A DNA stretch of 64,000 bases from Nocardioides sp. SYSU D00038 (GCF_016924665.1 NZ_JAFFJT010000027.1:42065-106064); one strand, 5' to 3'. Positions 31,525 through 40,732 are shown, numbered from the stretch's first letter. Notes: a model not told the origin generated them from the sequence alone. A program made the numbers and translations.

Positions 31525-32082
31525 TCAGTTCAGGCCCGGGTCGGCCGGTCGCGTCGAGTGCCACGCCAGCTCGCCGGGCTGGCGGCGCATCACCTCGCGC
31601 CACAGGTCGCCGGCGTCGAGGCGGAAGGCGTCGGCGGCCTGGGCGGGCACGACGTACCAGCAGCCCTCCTCGATCTCGCCGGCCAGCTGCTCGGCCCCCC
31701 AGCCGGCGTAGCCCGCGAAGATCCGCAGCCCGGCCAGGCTGCCGTCGACGAGCTCGACGGGGGTGTCGAGGTCGACCAGGCCGAGCCGACCGTCGACCTC
31801 GCGGAAGCCCACCGGCTCGTCGTCGGGGTCGCGCAGCAGCCCGACGGCCAGCGCTCCCTCGGTGCTGACCGGGCCGCCCTGGAAGAGCACCTCGGGCTCG
31901 GCGACGACGTCGCCCCACGGCTCGAGCACCTCGTCGACCCGCACCGCGGAGGGTCGGTTGAGCACGACGCCGAGCGCGCCGTCGTCGTCGGAGTCGAGCA
32001 CCAGCACGACGGTCTCGGAGAAGTTGGGGTCGAGGAGCACCGGCGTCGCCACCAGCAGCATCCCCGCACGCACCTCGGCCAT
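31525..32082 (-). CDS. YqgE/AlgH family protein
   Basis: 185 residues from the ATG at 32082. Conserved family parts: GMLLVATPVLLDPNFSETVVLVL, LGVVLNRPS and FAGYAGWGAEQLAGEIEEGCW. Widely conserved single-domain protein of unknown biochemical role. Stands alone between the DUF3039 operon and an unknown gene. Confidence 0.93.
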   Translation of the reverse strand: MAEVRAGMLLVATPVLLDPNFSETVVLVLDSDDDGALGVVLNRPSAVRVDEVLEPWGDVVAEPEVLFQGGPVSTEGALAVGLLRDPDDEPVGFREVDGRLGLVDLDTPVELVDGSLAGLRIFAGYAGWGAEQLAGEIEEGCWYVVPAQAADAFRLDAGDLWREVMRRQPGELAWHSTRPADPGLN

Positions 32083-32152
32083 GGCCCCATCATCGCGCAG
32101 CGACGGTGGGCGGGGCCATGGCCGAGGGGGTGGCTGCCTCCGGGGAGGGCGG

Positions 32153-32692
32153 TCAGGCAGCCAGCACGGCCCGCAGTCGGGCCAGGAGGGTGGGCCGGTC
32201 GGCGTCATCGTCGACCAGGTCGACCGGGAGGTACGACGCGCGCGCCGCGGCCTCGATCCGGCGGCCGGCCGCGACCGAGGCGGCGTCGCCGGTGCTGCCG
32301 CCGGCGCTGCCCTGGCCGGCCATCACGGCCAGCAGGAGGTGCTCCTTGGCCTGCGCCTTGGCCAGGGCCGAGGCCATGGCGTCGTCGAGGGGGTGCTCGA
32401 GGTGGTGGTCGAGCACCCGGCGGATGCCGGGCAGCTCGTCGGCCGTGGCCTGCCAGGCCCGCTGCACGGCGCGCTCGAGGTCCATCGGCTGCGAGACCAG
32501 CTCGCGTTCGATCCGGCCGGAGAGCCGGGTGTGCCAGCGCAGCGACAGGGCGCCGAGCAGGGTCAGCTCGTCGCCGAAGGTCTCGGCGACGCCGGGCACG
32601 TCCATCGGCAGGACGCCGTCGCGGCGCCGGTCGGCGGTGCGGATGACGTCGCGGAGGATCTCCCCGCGGTTGTGGAAGGACTTCCAGGTCAT
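32153..32692 (-). CDS. Hypothetical helical protein
   Basis: 179 residues, all-helical by composition and without signal or membrane segment; no family recognised. Begins MTWKSFHNRGEILRDVIRTADRRRDG. A strong 47-base interrupted inverted repeat lies 28-74 bases upstream of the start, so it is probably tightly regulated. The gene beyond that promoter is a TetR regulator transcribed away from it. Confidence 0.65.
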   Translation of the reverse strand: MTWKSFHNRGEILRDVIRTADRRRDGVLPMDVPGVAETFGDELTLLGALSLRWHTRLSGRIERELVSQPMDLERAVQRAWQATADELPGIRRVLDHHLEHPLDDAMASALAKAQAKEHLLLAVMAGQGSAGGSTGDAASVAAGRRIEAAARASYLPVDLVDDDADRPTLLARLRAVLAA

Positions 32693-32719
32693 GGTCGTTC
32701 TCCTGTCGGGAGGGACTCA

Positions 32720-32766
32720 CATACCGTGAGTACGTACCCACAGTAGGGCAACGTACTGACGGTATG
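32720..32766. promoter_or_regulatory. Large interrupted inverted repeat, candidate operator
   Basis: CATACCGTGAGTACGT (32720-32735) and ACGTACTGACGGTATG (32751-32766) are complementary at 15 of 16 positions, separated by 15 bases. Each arm also contains the shorter symmetric core ACGT. It lies in the promoter of the 32153-32692 gene and 171 bases upstream of the TetR gene at 32937, the likeliest binding protein. Confidence 0.7.
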
Positions 32767-32936
32767 CCAGCCGTCAGGTCCGTTCCGGTCGGTGATCCTC
32801 GCCACCCGGCGTGTGACGATCGTCCCTTGCCTGCTTGGGGATTCGACGTCGTGGCGGGGTCGAGGCCCGACCCGCGCACCGGAGGCCGGCGGCGCCGTGC
32901 ATCGGCTGCTGTGACGGAGGCCACTAGGGTGGACCC

Positions 32937-33662
32937 GTGCCGAAGTCGTCCGTGAGCAAGCTCGTGCCCAAGGTGCCCAAGCCCAAGGTGCCGAGCGTCC
33001 CCGGCGGCTCGCGGCGCCAGCAGTACTCCGCCAGCACCAAGCGAGCGCTGGTGGAGGTCGCCCAGGAGCTCTTCACCGAGCACGGCTACGCCGGCACCAG
33101 CCTCGACGCGATCGTCGCCGGGGCCCAGGTCACCAAGGGCGCGCTCTACCACCACTTCAGCGGCAAGCAGGCCCTGTTCGAGGCGGTCTTCGAGCGGATC
33201 GAGCTCGACGCCAGCAAGCGGATCCAGAAGGCGATCAAGGGCAGCCGCGACCCGTGGGTCAAGGCGCTCTCGGGACTGCGGGCCTTCCGGCTGATCGTGC
33301 AGGAGCCCGACTACCGCCGGATCGTGATCCAGGAGGGGCCGGCCGTCCTCGGATACGAGCGGTTCCGCGAGCAGGAGGAGCGCTCGACGTTCGCGACCGT
33401 GGTCGAGATCGTCCGCTCGGTGCTGACCGCCGGCACCTGGGAGCTCGACGAGGAGATGACCCAGACGTTCTCGCGGATCTTCTTCGGCGCGATGTCGTCG
33501 GCCGGCGAGTCGGTGGCGGCCTCCGACGACCCCGAGGCGGCCGCCGACCGGGTCGAGACCGCGATCGCCTTCATCGTGGCCGGCTTCCAGGCCCTCGCCG
33601 CCAACGGTGTCGAGCTGCCGACCAGCACCGACACCTTCACGCTGCCGGAGGACCCCGCCTAG
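32937..33662 (+). CDS. TetR/AcrR family transcriptional regulator
   Basis: 241 residues with a GTG start. An unusual N-terminal extension of about 30 residues rich in Lys-Pro (LVPKVPKPKVPSVPGG) precedes a normal TetR helix-turn-helix (TKRALVEVAQELFTEHGYAGTSLDAIVAGAQVTKGALYHHFSGKQALF). The C-terminal domain is the usual all-helical ligand-binding part. Divergent from the unknown gene at 32153 across the inverted repeat at 32720. Confidence 0.92.
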   Translation: MPKSSVSKLVPKVPKPKVPSVPGGSRRQQYSASTKRALVEVAQELFTEHGYAGTSLDAIVAGAQVTKGALYHHFSGKQALFEAVFERIELDASKRIQKAIKGSRDPWVKALSGLRAFRLIVQEPDYRRIVIQEGPAVLGYERFREQEERSTFATVVEIVRSVLTAGTWELDEEMTQTFSRIFFGAMSSAGESVAASDDPEAAADRVETAIAFIVAGFQALAANGVELPTSTDTFTLPEDPA

Positions 33663-33675
33663 CCGGTCGGCACTC

Positions 33676-34698
33676 CTAGCGGCCGAAGGTGACGTCGCCG
33701 CCGTTGGCGGGGACCAGCTCGATCCAGGTGCGCCCGGCCGGGACGGTCAGGTCGCCGGCCTTGGTCGCGAGCTGGATGTGGCCGTCGAGGCCGTCCTTGC
33801 GCCAGGTGCCGCGCACCAGGCGGCCGTCGTGGAAGAGCAGCGCCGGGCCCTTGCCGTCGAGCTTCGACTCCGGCACCGGGTTGCCCGCGGGGTCGGTGTA
33901 GCCGGCGTCGCCGACCTGCACCCGCAGCACCAGCACCGTGTCGGCCGGGAACTCGTCGCCGTCGGCGGCGTAGGAGTTCTGGTTGACGTACTTCTTGCCG
34001 TCGAAGATCCAGTCGGTGGCGTGGCCGCCGGAGAAGCGCGCCGAGAGCCGCTTGGCGGGCTGCCCCTGCGGCAGGTCCTCGGTCGTGCCCCACGGCAGGT
34101 AGTCGTCGGGGCGGGCGGCGTCGTCCTCGACCAGGGTGGCGGTCTGGCGCAGGTTCGCGAACAGGTTGTACGGCGCCGAACGGCTGTCGTCGCGGAAGAA
34201 GCCCTTGTCGCCCTCCTGGAAGAACGCGATGCCGGCCTTCCGGATCCGGTCGATCGTGACCTGGGCCGCGCCCGAGGTGACCATCACGCCGCCGGTGGGC
34301 CGGACGATGCCGATGTCGGTGGCCCGCATCGAACGCACCGGACCGACGTCGCCGGGGATCTTGGAGTAGAAGAACGCCGCGAGCCGGGTCATCCCGCCCT
34401 CGACCAGCTCCTCCACGACCAGGTCGGCGGTGCCGAGCCCCTGCTGGGGCGCGCTGGAGGCGGTGTTGTCCATCTTCAGGACCATCACCGGGTGCTCCTG
34501 GGCCGCGCTCTGCTCGCCGGTGACCTCGAGGCCGGTGAGCGGCCAGGTGGAGTCGAGCACCCCGCCGCCTGCGGTCGCCTGGGGGTCGGGGGCGCCGTCG
34601 CCGTCGTCGTCGCCGCCGCAGCCGGCGAGGGCCAGCGCTGCGGTCAGCAGGAGCGCGACCGGCAGGGCCGCGCTGCGGTGTCCACGAGGTGCAGGCAC
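33676..34698 (-). CDS. DUF3048 domain lipoprotein
   Basis: 340 residues. N-terminal signal with lipobox LALAGC (Cys at about residue 27), followed by an Asp/Gly-rich spacer, so it is anchored to the outer face of the membrane. DUF3048 features: PVMVLKMDNTASSAPQQGL, DLVVEELVEGGMTRLAAFF and VGPVRSMRATDI. Family members are YerB-like cell-surface proteins of unknown function. Confidence 0.92.
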   Translation of the reverse strand: MPAPRGHRSAALPVALLLTAALALAGCGGDDDGDGAPDPQATAGGGVLDSTWPLTGLEVTGEQSAAQEHPVMVLKMDNTASSAPQQGLGTADLVVEELVEGGMTRLAAFFYSKIPGDVGPVRSMRATDIGIVRPTGGVMVTSGAAQVTIDRIRKAGIAFFQEGDKGFFRDDSRSAPYNLFANLRQTATLVEDDAARPDDYLPWGTTEDLPQGQPAKRLSARFSGGHATDWIFDGKKYVNQNSYAADGDEFPADTVLVLRVQVGDAGYTDPAGNPVPESKLDGKGPALLFHDGRLVRGTWRKDGLDGHIQLATKAGDLTVPAGRTWIELVPANGGDVTFGR

Positions 34699-34789
34699 GT
34701 CGGGCTCCGTTCGATCGGGTCTGGGTGCGTGGGCTCGGTCGAGCTCGGGGTGCGGGTCCGGTCCGCGGTCAGTATGCGCCGCGGGGGCC

Positions 34790-35557
34790 TCAACCCAGCT
34801 TCGCCCCGCCGTCGACGTAGAGGGTCTGGCCGGTGACGTAGGACGCCTCGTCGCTGCAGAGGAACGCAGCAGCGGCGGCGATGTCCTCCGGGAAGCCGAC
34901 CCGGCGCACCGGGTTGGCCTCGGCGTTGAGCCGGCGGAACTCCTCGACGTCCATCTTCAGCCGGGCCGCCGTGGCGTCGGTCATCTCGGTGGCGATGAAG
35001 CCCGGCGCGATGGCGTTGGCGTTGATGCCGAACGGGCCGAGCTCGATGCCGAGGGTGCGGGTGAAGCCCTGCACGCCCATCTTGGCCGCGGAGTAGTTGG
35101 CCTGCCCGCGGTTGCCCAGTGCAGAGACGCTGGAGAGGTTGAGGATCTTGCCGTACTTCTGCTCCACGAAGTGCTTCTGGGCGGCCCTGGTCATCAGGAA
35201 CGCGCCCTTGAGGTGCACGCCCATGACCAGGTCCCAGTCGTCCTCGGTCATCTTGAACAGCAGGTTGTCGCGGGTGATCCCGGCGTTGTTGACCAGCACG
35301 TGGATGCCGCCCAGGTCGGCCACGACCCGCTCGACCGCGGCCTCGGCGGAGGCTGCGTCGCTGACGTCGCAGCCCACCCCGATCGCCCGGGCGCCGTCGA
35401 CCACGGGCAGCCGGCCCGCGGCCTCGGCGGCAGCGGCCTCGTCGAGGTCGAGCACCGCCACCGACGCGCCCTCCTCGGCGAACCGCGTGGCGCAGCCGAA
35501 CCCGATGCCGCGCGCGGCTCCGGTGACGACGACGACCCGACCGTCGTAGCGACCCAT
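34790..35557 (-). CDS. FabG-like 3-oxoacyl-ACP reductase (SDR)
   Basis: 255 residues from the ATG at 35557. Classical SDR: cofactor motif TGAARGIGFG, NNAG at the core, catalytic Ser in LSSVSALG and YxxxK in YSAAKMGVQG, and the IAPGFIATEMTD segment of FabG-type enzymes. Likely reduces a 3-oxoacyl thioester with NADPH. Located 59 bases downstream of the HIT gene on the same strand. Confidence 0.93.
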   Translation of the reverse strand: MGRYDGRVVVVTGAARGIGFGCATRFAEEGASVAVLDLDEAAAAEAAGRLPVVDGARAIGVGCDVSDAASAEAAVERVVADLGGIHVLVNNAGITRDNLLFKMTEDDWDLVMGVHLKGAFLMTRAAQKHFVEQKYGKILNLSSVSALGNRGQANYSAAKMGVQGFTRTLGIELGPFGINANAIAPGFIATEMTDATAARLKMDVEEFRRLNAEANPVRRVGFPEDIAAAAAFLCSDEASYVTGQTLYVDGGAKLG

Positions 35558-35616
35558 GGTGTGACCTCCTGCTGATCCGCGCTGCTCGTCGGCGCTGCCT
35601 GGTGGATGCTGCCCGG

Positions 35617-36030
35617 TCACTGTAGAGCGGCGCGCAGCCGCTCGGCGTACCGCCCTCGCTCCTCGAGGTCGTCGTACTTGTGCCGAGGCCAGAAGAAGCC
35701 GCGCAGCCCGTCGCCCTTGGTGCGCGGCACCACGTGCAGGTGCAGGTGGGGCACCGACTGGCTGACGACGTTGTTGATCGCCACGAAGCTGCCCTGCGCG
35801 CCCAGCCCCTCGACCACCGCGGTCGCGATCCGCTGACCCGCGGCCAGGAACGGGTCGCGCAGGCGCGCCGGCAGGTCGGGCAGGGTCACGACGTGCTCGC
35901 GCGGGACCAGGAGCACGTGCCCCTTGAACACCGGGCGCTGGTCGAGGAAGGCGAGGAGGTCGGGCTCGTCGAGGACGACGTCGGCCGGCACCTCGCCGGC
36001 CACGATCCCGCAGAAGACGCAGTCGGCCAT
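35617..36030 (-). CDS. HIT family nucleotide hydrolase/transferase
   Basis: 137 residues. N-terminal CVFCGIVAGE (CxxC of the HIT family) and the histidine-triad motif HLHLHVVP near residue 95. Hydrolyses nucleoside phosphoramidates or dinucleoside polyphosphates. Typical length; ATG start. Confidence 0.94.
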   Translation of the reverse strand: MADCVFCGIVAGEVPADVVLDEPDLLAFLDQRPVFKGHVLLVPREHVVTLPDLPARLRDPFLAAGQRIATAVVEGLGAQGSFVAINNVVSQSVPHLHLHVVPRTKGDGLRGFFWPRHKYDDLEERGRYAERLRAALQ

Positions 36031-36054
36031 GGGTGCAGCCTAGGAACGACGCGG

Positions 36055-37434
36055 TCAGTGGCACACCACCCCGCGGCAGTCCCGCGGGAGCACCACCCGG
36101 CCGTGGTGGGCGGCGTCGAAGTGCTGGGTGTCGCCCCGGCCGTAGGTCCAGCGCAGCCCGTGGCGGGCCATCAGCCGGACGACGACGTGCGCCCTGCTAC
36201 GCCACGCGATCCGCGGGTGCGACCGGGGCTGCCACCAGGCGTTGGGCACCAGGCCGGTGGCCGAGCGGTAGGGGTTCTCCCAGGTGTTGACGTCGAGCGA
36301 GCGTCCCCACGAGTGCGGCGACCGCACGCCCGGGCGGTTGACGACGTCGCGGCAGTTGAAGGCCGAGGTGTTGCCCGCCGCCATCGAGCGGTAGTCGTCC
36401 GCCCCGCCCAGCCGGTGCGACCAGCCGAACCGGTCGACGCGGTACATGGCCCGGATCGGCAGCCGACGCCGGTACATCTCGGCCAGCGCACCGGCCATCC
36501 GCTCCGCCGCCCCTGCCGCGGCCACCACCTCGCCCCGGCGGCGGTAGCCGTCGTAGTCCCAGTAGTTGACCCGCACCAGCCGCAGCCCGGCGCGGCCCAC
36601 GGGGCAGCCCCGGTGCCACGACCGACCCACCATCGAGCGCCAGACCCGGTCGGGGATGCGCACCACGACCGGGGCGGCCCCCGGCGCGGTGGCCCGGGCC
36701 TGGGGCGGCAGCGCGATCCGCGGCCGCGGCGCGCCGACGGGCCAGCGAACCGCCCGGCCCGGCGGCCGGTTGTCGAGGCGGTGGACGTCGCTGCGGCCGG
36801 CCTCGAGCCACGGCAGCCGGGGAGTCTCGACCCGCCAGCGGGTGTCGACCCGCGGCGCGACCCGCACCCGGGCCCGGCCGTCGGCGCCGACCGCGACCGC
36901 GCGGCTGACCCGCCACCCGCCGCCCCCGGTGCGGCGCAGCAGGCGCACGGTGCCGGTCGCGGGGCGGCCGTCGTCGCCGCGCCAGCCGACCAGCAGCACC
37001 GCGGAGCGCTCGTCGACGAACGACGCCGGGCCGGTCAGGGTCACCACGCTGCGCCGGAGCAAGAGCCGGACGGCCACCGGCCCGGCCGTCGCGGCGTCGT
37101 GGGTGTCGTCGCCGGCGTACGACGCGCGGAACAGGTTCTCGGCCGGCCGCGGCGAGAGCGGCGCGGAGGTGGTCGCCGTGCCGTCGGCGCCGGTGACCAC
37201 GGTCGCCAGGGGCTGCCACCCGCCACCGACCTGTCGCTCCACGACCACGCCGGCCCCTGCCACCGGGCCGCCCGACGACGACAGCGACACCCTGATCGTG
37301 CTCGGGTCGCCGGCCCGGGCGTCGGCCCCCGACAGCACCAGCTGGGTGGGCGTCGCGGCCGCCGCGACCGGGGGCGCGAGCCAGCCGAGGGCGAGCACGC
37401 AGACCACGACCAGGACCGCACGCCCGAGGTTCAT
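36055..37434 (-). CDS. Secreted M15-family peptidase (D-Ala-D-Ala carboxypeptidase-like) with Ig-like region
   Basis: 459 residues from the ATG at 37434. Signal peptide, then an Ig-like/beta-sandwich region (TPTQLVLSGADARAGDPSTIRVSLSSS), a second beta region, and a C-terminal M15 domain with the zinc motifs SPHSWGRSLDVN (SxHxxGxxxDxN) and GDTQHFD (the final His ligand). Probably cuts cell-wall peptide stems. Lies 46 bases downstream of the Ig-like repeat protein and may form a surface-protein pair with it. Confidence 0.88.
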   Translation of the reverse strand: MNLGRAVLVVVCVLALGWLAPPVAAAATPTQLVLSGADARAGDPSTIRVSLSSSGGPVAGAGVVVERQVGGGWQPLATVVTGADGTATTSAPLSPRPAENLFRASYAGDDTHDAATAGPVAVRLLLRRSVVTLTGPASFVDERSAVLLVGWRGDDGRPATGTVRLLRRTGGGGWRVSRAVAVGADGRARVRVAPRVDTRWRVETPRLPWLEAGRSDVHRLDNRPPGRAVRWPVGAPRPRIALPPQARATAPGAAPVVVRIPDRVWRSMVGRSWHRGCPVGRAGLRLVRVNYWDYDGYRRRGEVVAAAGAAERMAGALAEMYRRRLPIRAMYRVDRFGWSHRLGGADDYRSMAAGNTSAFNCRDVVNRPGVRSPHSWGRSLDVNTWENPYRSATGLVPNAWWQPRSHPRIAWRSRAHVVVRLMARHGLRWTYGRGDTQHFDAAHHGRVVLPRDCRGVVCH

Positions 37435-37480
37435 CGGGTCAGTGTGGTGGCCGGCCGCGCCGGCCACCACACCCGTTCGG

Positions 37481-39928
37481 TCAGGCCTGGCGCTTGACCT
37501 TGCCCGTGCGCGCGCTGACCTTGACGACGGTGGCGTACGACGCCCGGGCTCCGGTCACCCGCACGCTGATCCGCTTGCCGACGTCGGCCTTGCGCAGCGT
37601 GTAGCTCGCCCTGGTGGCCCCCGCGATCCTCGTGCCGTTGCGCAGCCAGGTGTAGGTGAGTCGCACCGGACCCGGCGACCAGGTCCCGAGCTTGACCGTC
37701 AGCTTGCGACCCTGCCGCGCGGTGCCCGTGATCCTCGGCCTCGGGGCGGTGAGCAGCCCCACCGACGCCGCGGTGGGTGCCGAGTCGCGGACGACGGCGG
37801 CCGCCCCGGCCAGGGTGCCGGTCACGCGCACGCTGATCCGGCGTCCGGCGACCGCGTTGGTGACGACGTACGACGCGCCCGCGGCGCCCGCGATCGGCGT
37901 GCCGTCGGCGAGCCACTGGTAGCCGAGGGTCACCCCGGTCGGGCCCCAGCTGCCGGGCCGGGCGGTCAGCCGCTGACCCGTGCGCGCGGTGCCGGCGACG
38001 GTCGGCGTGCCCGCGGAGACGGCCGGCGCCTCGGGTGCGGCCGCGACCGCAGCCGTCGCCGCGGAGGTGCGCTCGGCCGGGGTGTGCCCGGCCAGGGTGC
38101 CGGTGACCCGCACGGTGACCGGCTGGCCCTGCTGGGCGGCGGTCAGCGCGAGGGTGCTGGCGGTCGCGCCGGCCACGGGCTGGCCGCCGGCGAACCACTG
38201 GTAGGCCAGCGCGACGCCGTCAGGGCCCCAGGCGCCGGGCACCGCGGTGAGCGTCGAGCCGACCTGGGCGGTGCCCGAGATGGTGGGCGTCGAGGCGCTG
38301 ACCGCGGGTGCCGCCGCGACCGCGGCCGTCGCCGCGGAGGTGCGCGCCACGGTGCTGTAGCCGGTCAGCGAGCCGGTCACCCGCACCGTGATCGCCTTGC
38401 CCTGCTCGGCGGCCGTGGGCACGAAGGTCTGGGCGGTGGCCTGGCCGACGGCCTGGCCGGCGGCGTACCACTGGTAGGCCAGCGCGACGCCGGACGGACC
38501 CCACGCGCCGGGCACCGCGGTGAGCGTCGAGCCGACCCGGGGCGTGCCGCTGATCGTGGGGCGGGTGAACGACACCGGAGGGGCGCCCGCGGTCACCGGG
38601 CCGAGGTACGGCGCGGCCCGGTCGACGGCGTCGGCGCCGGCCTTGGCCCCGGTCACCCGCGCGGTGATGTAGGACCCCTCCAGGTCGGGGGTCAGCGTCA
38701 GCTCGCGCTCGGTCTGGCCGGGGATCACGAACCCCCCGTCGAGCCACTGCACGTCGAGGTCGACGGCGCCCGGGCCCCAGGTGCCGGGCACGAGGGTGAG
38801 GGTCTGCCCCACCTTGGGCGTGCCGGTGATGGTCGGGCTGCCGGCGCTGATGGCGGGAGCGGCGCCGAGCCGCACGGTGTAGCTGCGGTTCATGGCCACG
38901 CCCTGGGGGAAGTCGACCACCGCGGCGTCGCGCAGGGCGTAGGCGCCGTCACCGGTGGGCCCGTCCCAGTACTCTCCGACGCCGGAACCGGTGTAGCCGG
39001 CCGGCGTGCCGAAGTAGACCTTCACCGAGCGGCCGGGGTAGCCCACGAAGCGGTAGCGCCCCTCCTCGTCGGTCTCGTGCGGGCCGGACTGGATCGGGCC
39101 CCAGCCGCCGAGGTCGCTGCGGTACTCCTGGATGTTCAGCGGCGCGTTCGCCAGCGGCGAGCCGTTGGTGTCCTGGAGCGTGAAGACCACCTGGGGCAGC
39201 CGCTTGAGCACGAAGTCCCTTTGCACGCCCGCATTGGCGGCGATCGCCACGTCGGCCGACGAGGACGTGTACACCGGGCTGTCGATGTCGCTGCCGTAGG
39301 AGCCGGCCTCGACGCGGTAGCTGCCGGGGATGGTGTTGTCGGTGTAGTCGCCGGTGCGGGTGTCGTAGCGGCCCTGGGCGTCGGTCACGATGCCGTAGCC
39401 GCCACCGCGTCCGGGCGTCTGCGAGAGGGTGACCGTCGCTCCGGCGATCGGCTGGCCGGCCTCGTCGCGCACGGTGCCGGTCACCCAGCCGGTCGGCTGG
39501 AGGACGACGTCCTTGCCGAGCGTGGTCGCGCCTCCGGCGACGGTCACCAGGGTCACGTCGTAGGGGCTCCAGCGGTCGTCGAAGTACTCGTGGCCGAGCG
39601 TGCCGGGCCCGGCGAAGCTGCCGGGGTAGACGCGCACCCGGTAGCGACCGTCGGCCAGGGCCGGCGAGGCGAAGGCGCCGCCCGCGCCGGTGGTCACGCT
39701 GGCGACGGAGTTCTCGAAGCTGGGGTCCTCGCCTGCGGTCGTGGCCCGGTCGAAGACCACCTGCGCGCCGGCGTGGCCGACGGGCTGGCCACCGACGGCG
39801 CGGACCTTGACCGTGCCGGAGATCGTGCCGGTCGCGGCCGACGCGGGTGCGGCGACGAGCCACGACCCGATCAGCGCGGCGACCGCGAGGACGGCGGCGA
39901 ACAGCTGGCGTGTGGACGCCATGGGCAT
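37481..39928 (-). CDS. Large secreted protein with carboxypeptidase-regulatory and five Ig-like repeats
   Basis: 815 residues. Signal peptide (cleavage near ASAA, residue ~32), then about three CarboxypepD_reg-like beta domains (GTISGTVKVRAVGGQPV, GWVTGTVRDEAGQPIAGATVTL), then five tandem Ig-like repeats of 85-90 residues, each with a pattern like ISGTPRVGSTLTAVPG...YQW. Repeats 2 and 3 are nearly identical at DNA level, indicating recent duplication. No sortase motif or membrane anchor at the C-terminus; it ends in a basic stretch. Probably a cell-surface or matrix protein. Confidence 0.85.
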   Translation of the reverse strand: MPMASTRQLFAAVLAVAALIGSWLVAAPASAATGTISGTVKVRAVGGQPVGHAGAQVVFDRATTAGEDPSFENSVASVTTGAGGAFASPALADGRYRVRVYPGSFAGPGTLGHEYFDDRWSPYDVTLVTVAGGATTLGKDVVLQPTGWVTGTVRDEAGQPIAGATVTLSQTPGRGGGYGIVTDAQGRYDTRTGDYTDNTIPGSYRVEAGSYGSDIDSPVYTSSSADVAIAANAGVQRDFVLKRLPQVVFTLQDTNGSPLANAPLNIQEYRSDLGGWGPIQSGPHETDEEGRYRFVGYPGRSVKVYFGTPAGYTGSGVGEYWDGPTGDGAYALRDAAVVDFPQGVAMNRSYTVRLGAAPAISAGSPTITGTPKVGQTLTLVPGTWGPGAVDLDVQWLDGGFVIPGQTERELTLTPDLEGSYITARVTGAKAGADAVDRAAPYLGPVTAGAPPVSFTRPTISGTPRVGSTLTAVPGAWGPSGVALAYQWYAAGQAVGQATAQTFVPTAAEQGKAITVRVTGSLTGYSTVARTSAATAAVAAAPAVSASTPTISGTAQVGSTLTAVPGAWGPDGVALAYQWFAGGQPVAGATASTLALTAAQQGQPVTVRVTGTLAGHTPAERTSAATAAVAAAPEAPAVSAGTPTVAGTARTGQRLTARPGSWGPTGVTLGYQWLADGTPIAGAAGASYVVTNAVAGRRISVRVTGTLAGAAAVVRDSAPTAASVGLLTAPRPRITGTARQGRKLTVKLGTWSPGPVRLTYTWLRNGTRIAGATRASYTLRKADVGKRISVRVTGARASYATVVKVSARTGKVKRQA

Positions 39929-40065
39929 GGGGGTCCCTCTCGAGTGATGGGTCTAAGGAGTCCGCTTTAGTCAAGCGGCCCACCCACCTACCCCCGCACC
40001 CCCCTGCCAAACCTGTGGCCCGGCTCACAGGCCGACCGGCGCGCGCCCGGCGTCGCGCGGACGGC

Positions 40066-40638
40066 TCAGCGGCCGATCCCGTGCAGGAGGTTGTCGAGCA
40101 GGCGGTCCACGAACACCTCGTCGAGGTCGTGGCCGGGCAGCAGCAACCGGTGGTAGCAGGCCCCCCACAGCTGGTCGACCACCGTCTGGGCGTCCACGCG
40201 CTCGCCGAGCTGGCCGGCGGCCCGGGCGGCCTCCAGCCGCTCGACGGCCAAGCGGCGCCGCGGCTCGGCGTACGAGTGCAGGTAGGCCTCCATCAGCGCC
40301 GGGTCACGCTGGGCCTCGGCGATCAGGCCGCGCACCACCGGGCCGGCCGGGGTGCCGGTCAGCAGGCCGACGAACGAGTGGAGCTGCTCGCGCAGGTCGT
40401 GCTCGAGGTCGCCGGTGTCGGGGAACTCCAGCGCCTGCTCGACCGCGGCGAAGTAGCCCTCGAGCGCCAGGGCTCCCTTGGAGGGCCACAGCTTGTAGAT
40501 CGTGACCTTGCTGGCGCCGCTCTCGGTCGCCACCCGCTCGATCGTGAACCGGTCCATGCCGTCGGCGAGCAGCAGCCGGCCGGCCGCGGCGAGCACGTCG
40601 CGGCGGACGTCCTCGGTGGGGCGTCGTCCTCGGGGCAT
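40066..40638 (-). CDS. TetR/AcrR family transcriptional regulator
   Basis: 190 residues. Helix-turn-helix DVLAAAGRLLLADGMDRFTIERVATESGASKVTIYKLWPSKGAL. The C-terminal domain resembles the TetR_C_11-type subgroup. Divergent from two SDR genes, with two overlapping palindromes in the gap; it most likely represses them and itself. Confidence 0.93.
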   Translation of the reverse strand: MPRGRRPTEDVRRDVLAAAGRLLLADGMDRFTIERVATESGASKVTIYKLWPSKGALALEGYFAAVEQALEFPDTGDLEHDLREQLHSFVGLLTGTPAGPVVRGLIAEAQRDPALMEAYLHSYAEPRRRLAVERLEAARAAGQLGERVDAQTVVDQLWGACYHRLLLPGHDLDEVFVDRLLDNLLHGIGR

Positions 40639-40650
40639 CGGGTCTCCTAT

Positions 40651-40682
40651 TGAACGATTCGTTCATATATGCTTATATGAAC
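40651..40682. promoter_or_regulatory. Overlapping TetR operator palindromes
   Basis: TGAACGATTCGTTCA (40651-40665) is a perfect palindrome around a single central base. It overlaps a second perfect inverted repeat, GTTCATATA (40661-40669) with TATATGAAC (40674-40682). The shared GTTCA/TGAAC half sites suggest two TetR dimers on one A/T-rich promoter in otherwise GC-rich DNA. Confidence 0.75.
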
Positions 40683-40732
40683 ACAGCGTACACATTCCGG
40701 TGCGCGTCCACCAACCGGAAGGAAGGCCCGCC

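Noticed and set aside
28939..32646. A 1235-codon open frame on the plus strand
   Set aside because: It runs antisense to the helicase, DUF3039 and YqgE genes and has Arg/Gly/Pro/Ala-rich composition with no domain; a typical GC-skew artefact.
36566..39970. A 1134-codon plus-strand frame
   Set aside because: Antisense to the M15 peptidase and Ig-repeat protein genes, which have signal peptides and family motifs; the plus frame is only low-complexity translation.
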